DNA of 64,000 nt from Winogradskyella algicola (GTDB lineage Bacteria; Bacteroidota; Bacteroidia; Flavobacteriales; Flavobacteriaceae), in contig NZ_SZQF01000011.1 in the NCBI RefSeq assembly GCF_005869935.1, forward strand, positions 19,158-83,157, in the 5' to 3' direction. The notes beneath the pieces are model-generated. The model searched no databases and was not told the DNA's origin. It saw only the letters and a list, made by a program, of their open reading frames with translations. Shown piece after piece: positions 63,870 through 64,000 of this stretch. Numbering within the stretch: the first letter of the stretch is position 1; each line of letters starts with the position of its first letter. Made by a program: the position numbers and the translations under genes.

Positions 63870-64000
63870 TTAAGCTAATTTTGAAACAAAGTTCTCGTCA
63901 TATGGCAATCCTGATTTTGCAATAGCAAAAGCCTGTTTTAACAGTTTGTTTGCTACTGCAATGAGTGCCAGTTTCTTGCTTTTCCCTTTTGCCACTATCC
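63870..64000 (-). CDS. IS110-family transposase, C-terminal fragment (runs off window)
   Basis: The minus strand has 43 open codons ending at a TAA (63870-63872). The product contains VAKGKSKKLALIAVANKLLK and ends ...YDENFVSKLA. This is the C-terminus of IS110/IS1111-type DEDD transposases (Transposase_20). The rest lies beyond base 64000, so I cannot say whether the gene is intact. The 28 bp between the stop and the broken attC are the element's short end. IS1111-type members are known to target attC sites. Confidence 0.8.
   Translation of the reverse strand, partial: IVAKGKSKKLALIAVANKLLKQAFAIAKSGLPYDENFVSKLA

Overview
The window looks like chromosome from a marine-type member of the Flavobacteriia (Bacteroidota). 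The DNA is AT-rich, Shine-Dalgarno sequences are mostly absent, and several promoters fit the Bacteroidota pattern (TTG, about 19-20 bp, then TAnnTTTG). The gene content also fits: GYDIA-type GHMP kinase, Bacteroidota-type ComEC, DPP-IV with POT transporters, an arsenosugar cluster, and an arginine decarboxylase/agmatinase/deoxyhypusine-synthase-like polyamine set. I cannot name the genus.

Layout. 1-261: start of an OppC-type permease (minus strand). 315-5.4 kb: tail-specific protease, then surE, a small membrane protein, lpxB and an NlpC/P60 lipoprotein. 5.5-8.8 kb: a PhoX-like lipoprotein paired with a di-haem cytochrome c peroxidase. 8.9-11.5 kb: comEC and a thioredoxin-like protein, convergent. 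11.6-17.1 kb: two tandem POT peptide transporters plus a DPP-IV-like peptidase. 17.2-19.9 kb: HMG-CoA reductase and a GIY-YIG/GHMP-kinase fusion. 20-27.8 kb (minus): PpiD-like chaperone, CNNM/CorC protein, small membrane protein, lptC, TPR protein, outer-membrane protein, coaX. 27.9 kb: tRNA-Phe. 28.1-32.8 kb: thrA-thrB-thrC. 32.9-34.6 kb: PII protein and amtB. 34.7-37.2 kb: ppc. 37.4 kb: a deaminase. 38.0-44.0 kb: a gene set matching bacterial arsenosugar biosynthesis. 44.0-47.2 kb: phosphoesterase, Omp85-like protein, GH113-like lipoprotein. 47.4-54.5 kb: redox proteins and glycosyltransferases. 54.5-56.6 kb: small genes. 56.6-60.0 kb: the polyamine operon.

The last 3.4 kb is accessory DNA and the most interesting part. 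A tyrosine recombinase on the minus strand is followed, divergently, by three single-gene cassettes, all on the plus strand. Each cassette starts just after an ACCG(T/C)T motif. Its first 9-10 bases are the reverse complement of its last 9-10 bases: 8/9, 10/10 and 9/9 for the three cassettes. Between cassettes lie attC-like palindromic sites of about 135 bp. This is integron architecture, but the recombinase lacks the insertion that defines IntI. The third attC-like site is interrupted by the end of an IS110-family element.

A second mobile signal is a dispersed REP-like palindrome with core cttcga-N5/6-ctcag. It lies between genes, within two membrane/glycosyltransferase ORFs, and on both sides of a GIY-YIG nuclease domain fused in frame to the GHMP kinase. 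I infer a small GIY-YIG/REP mobile unit that inserted beside the mevalonate-pathway genes.

Nearly all gene functions are inferred from motifs and recalled family resemblance. No searches were run.
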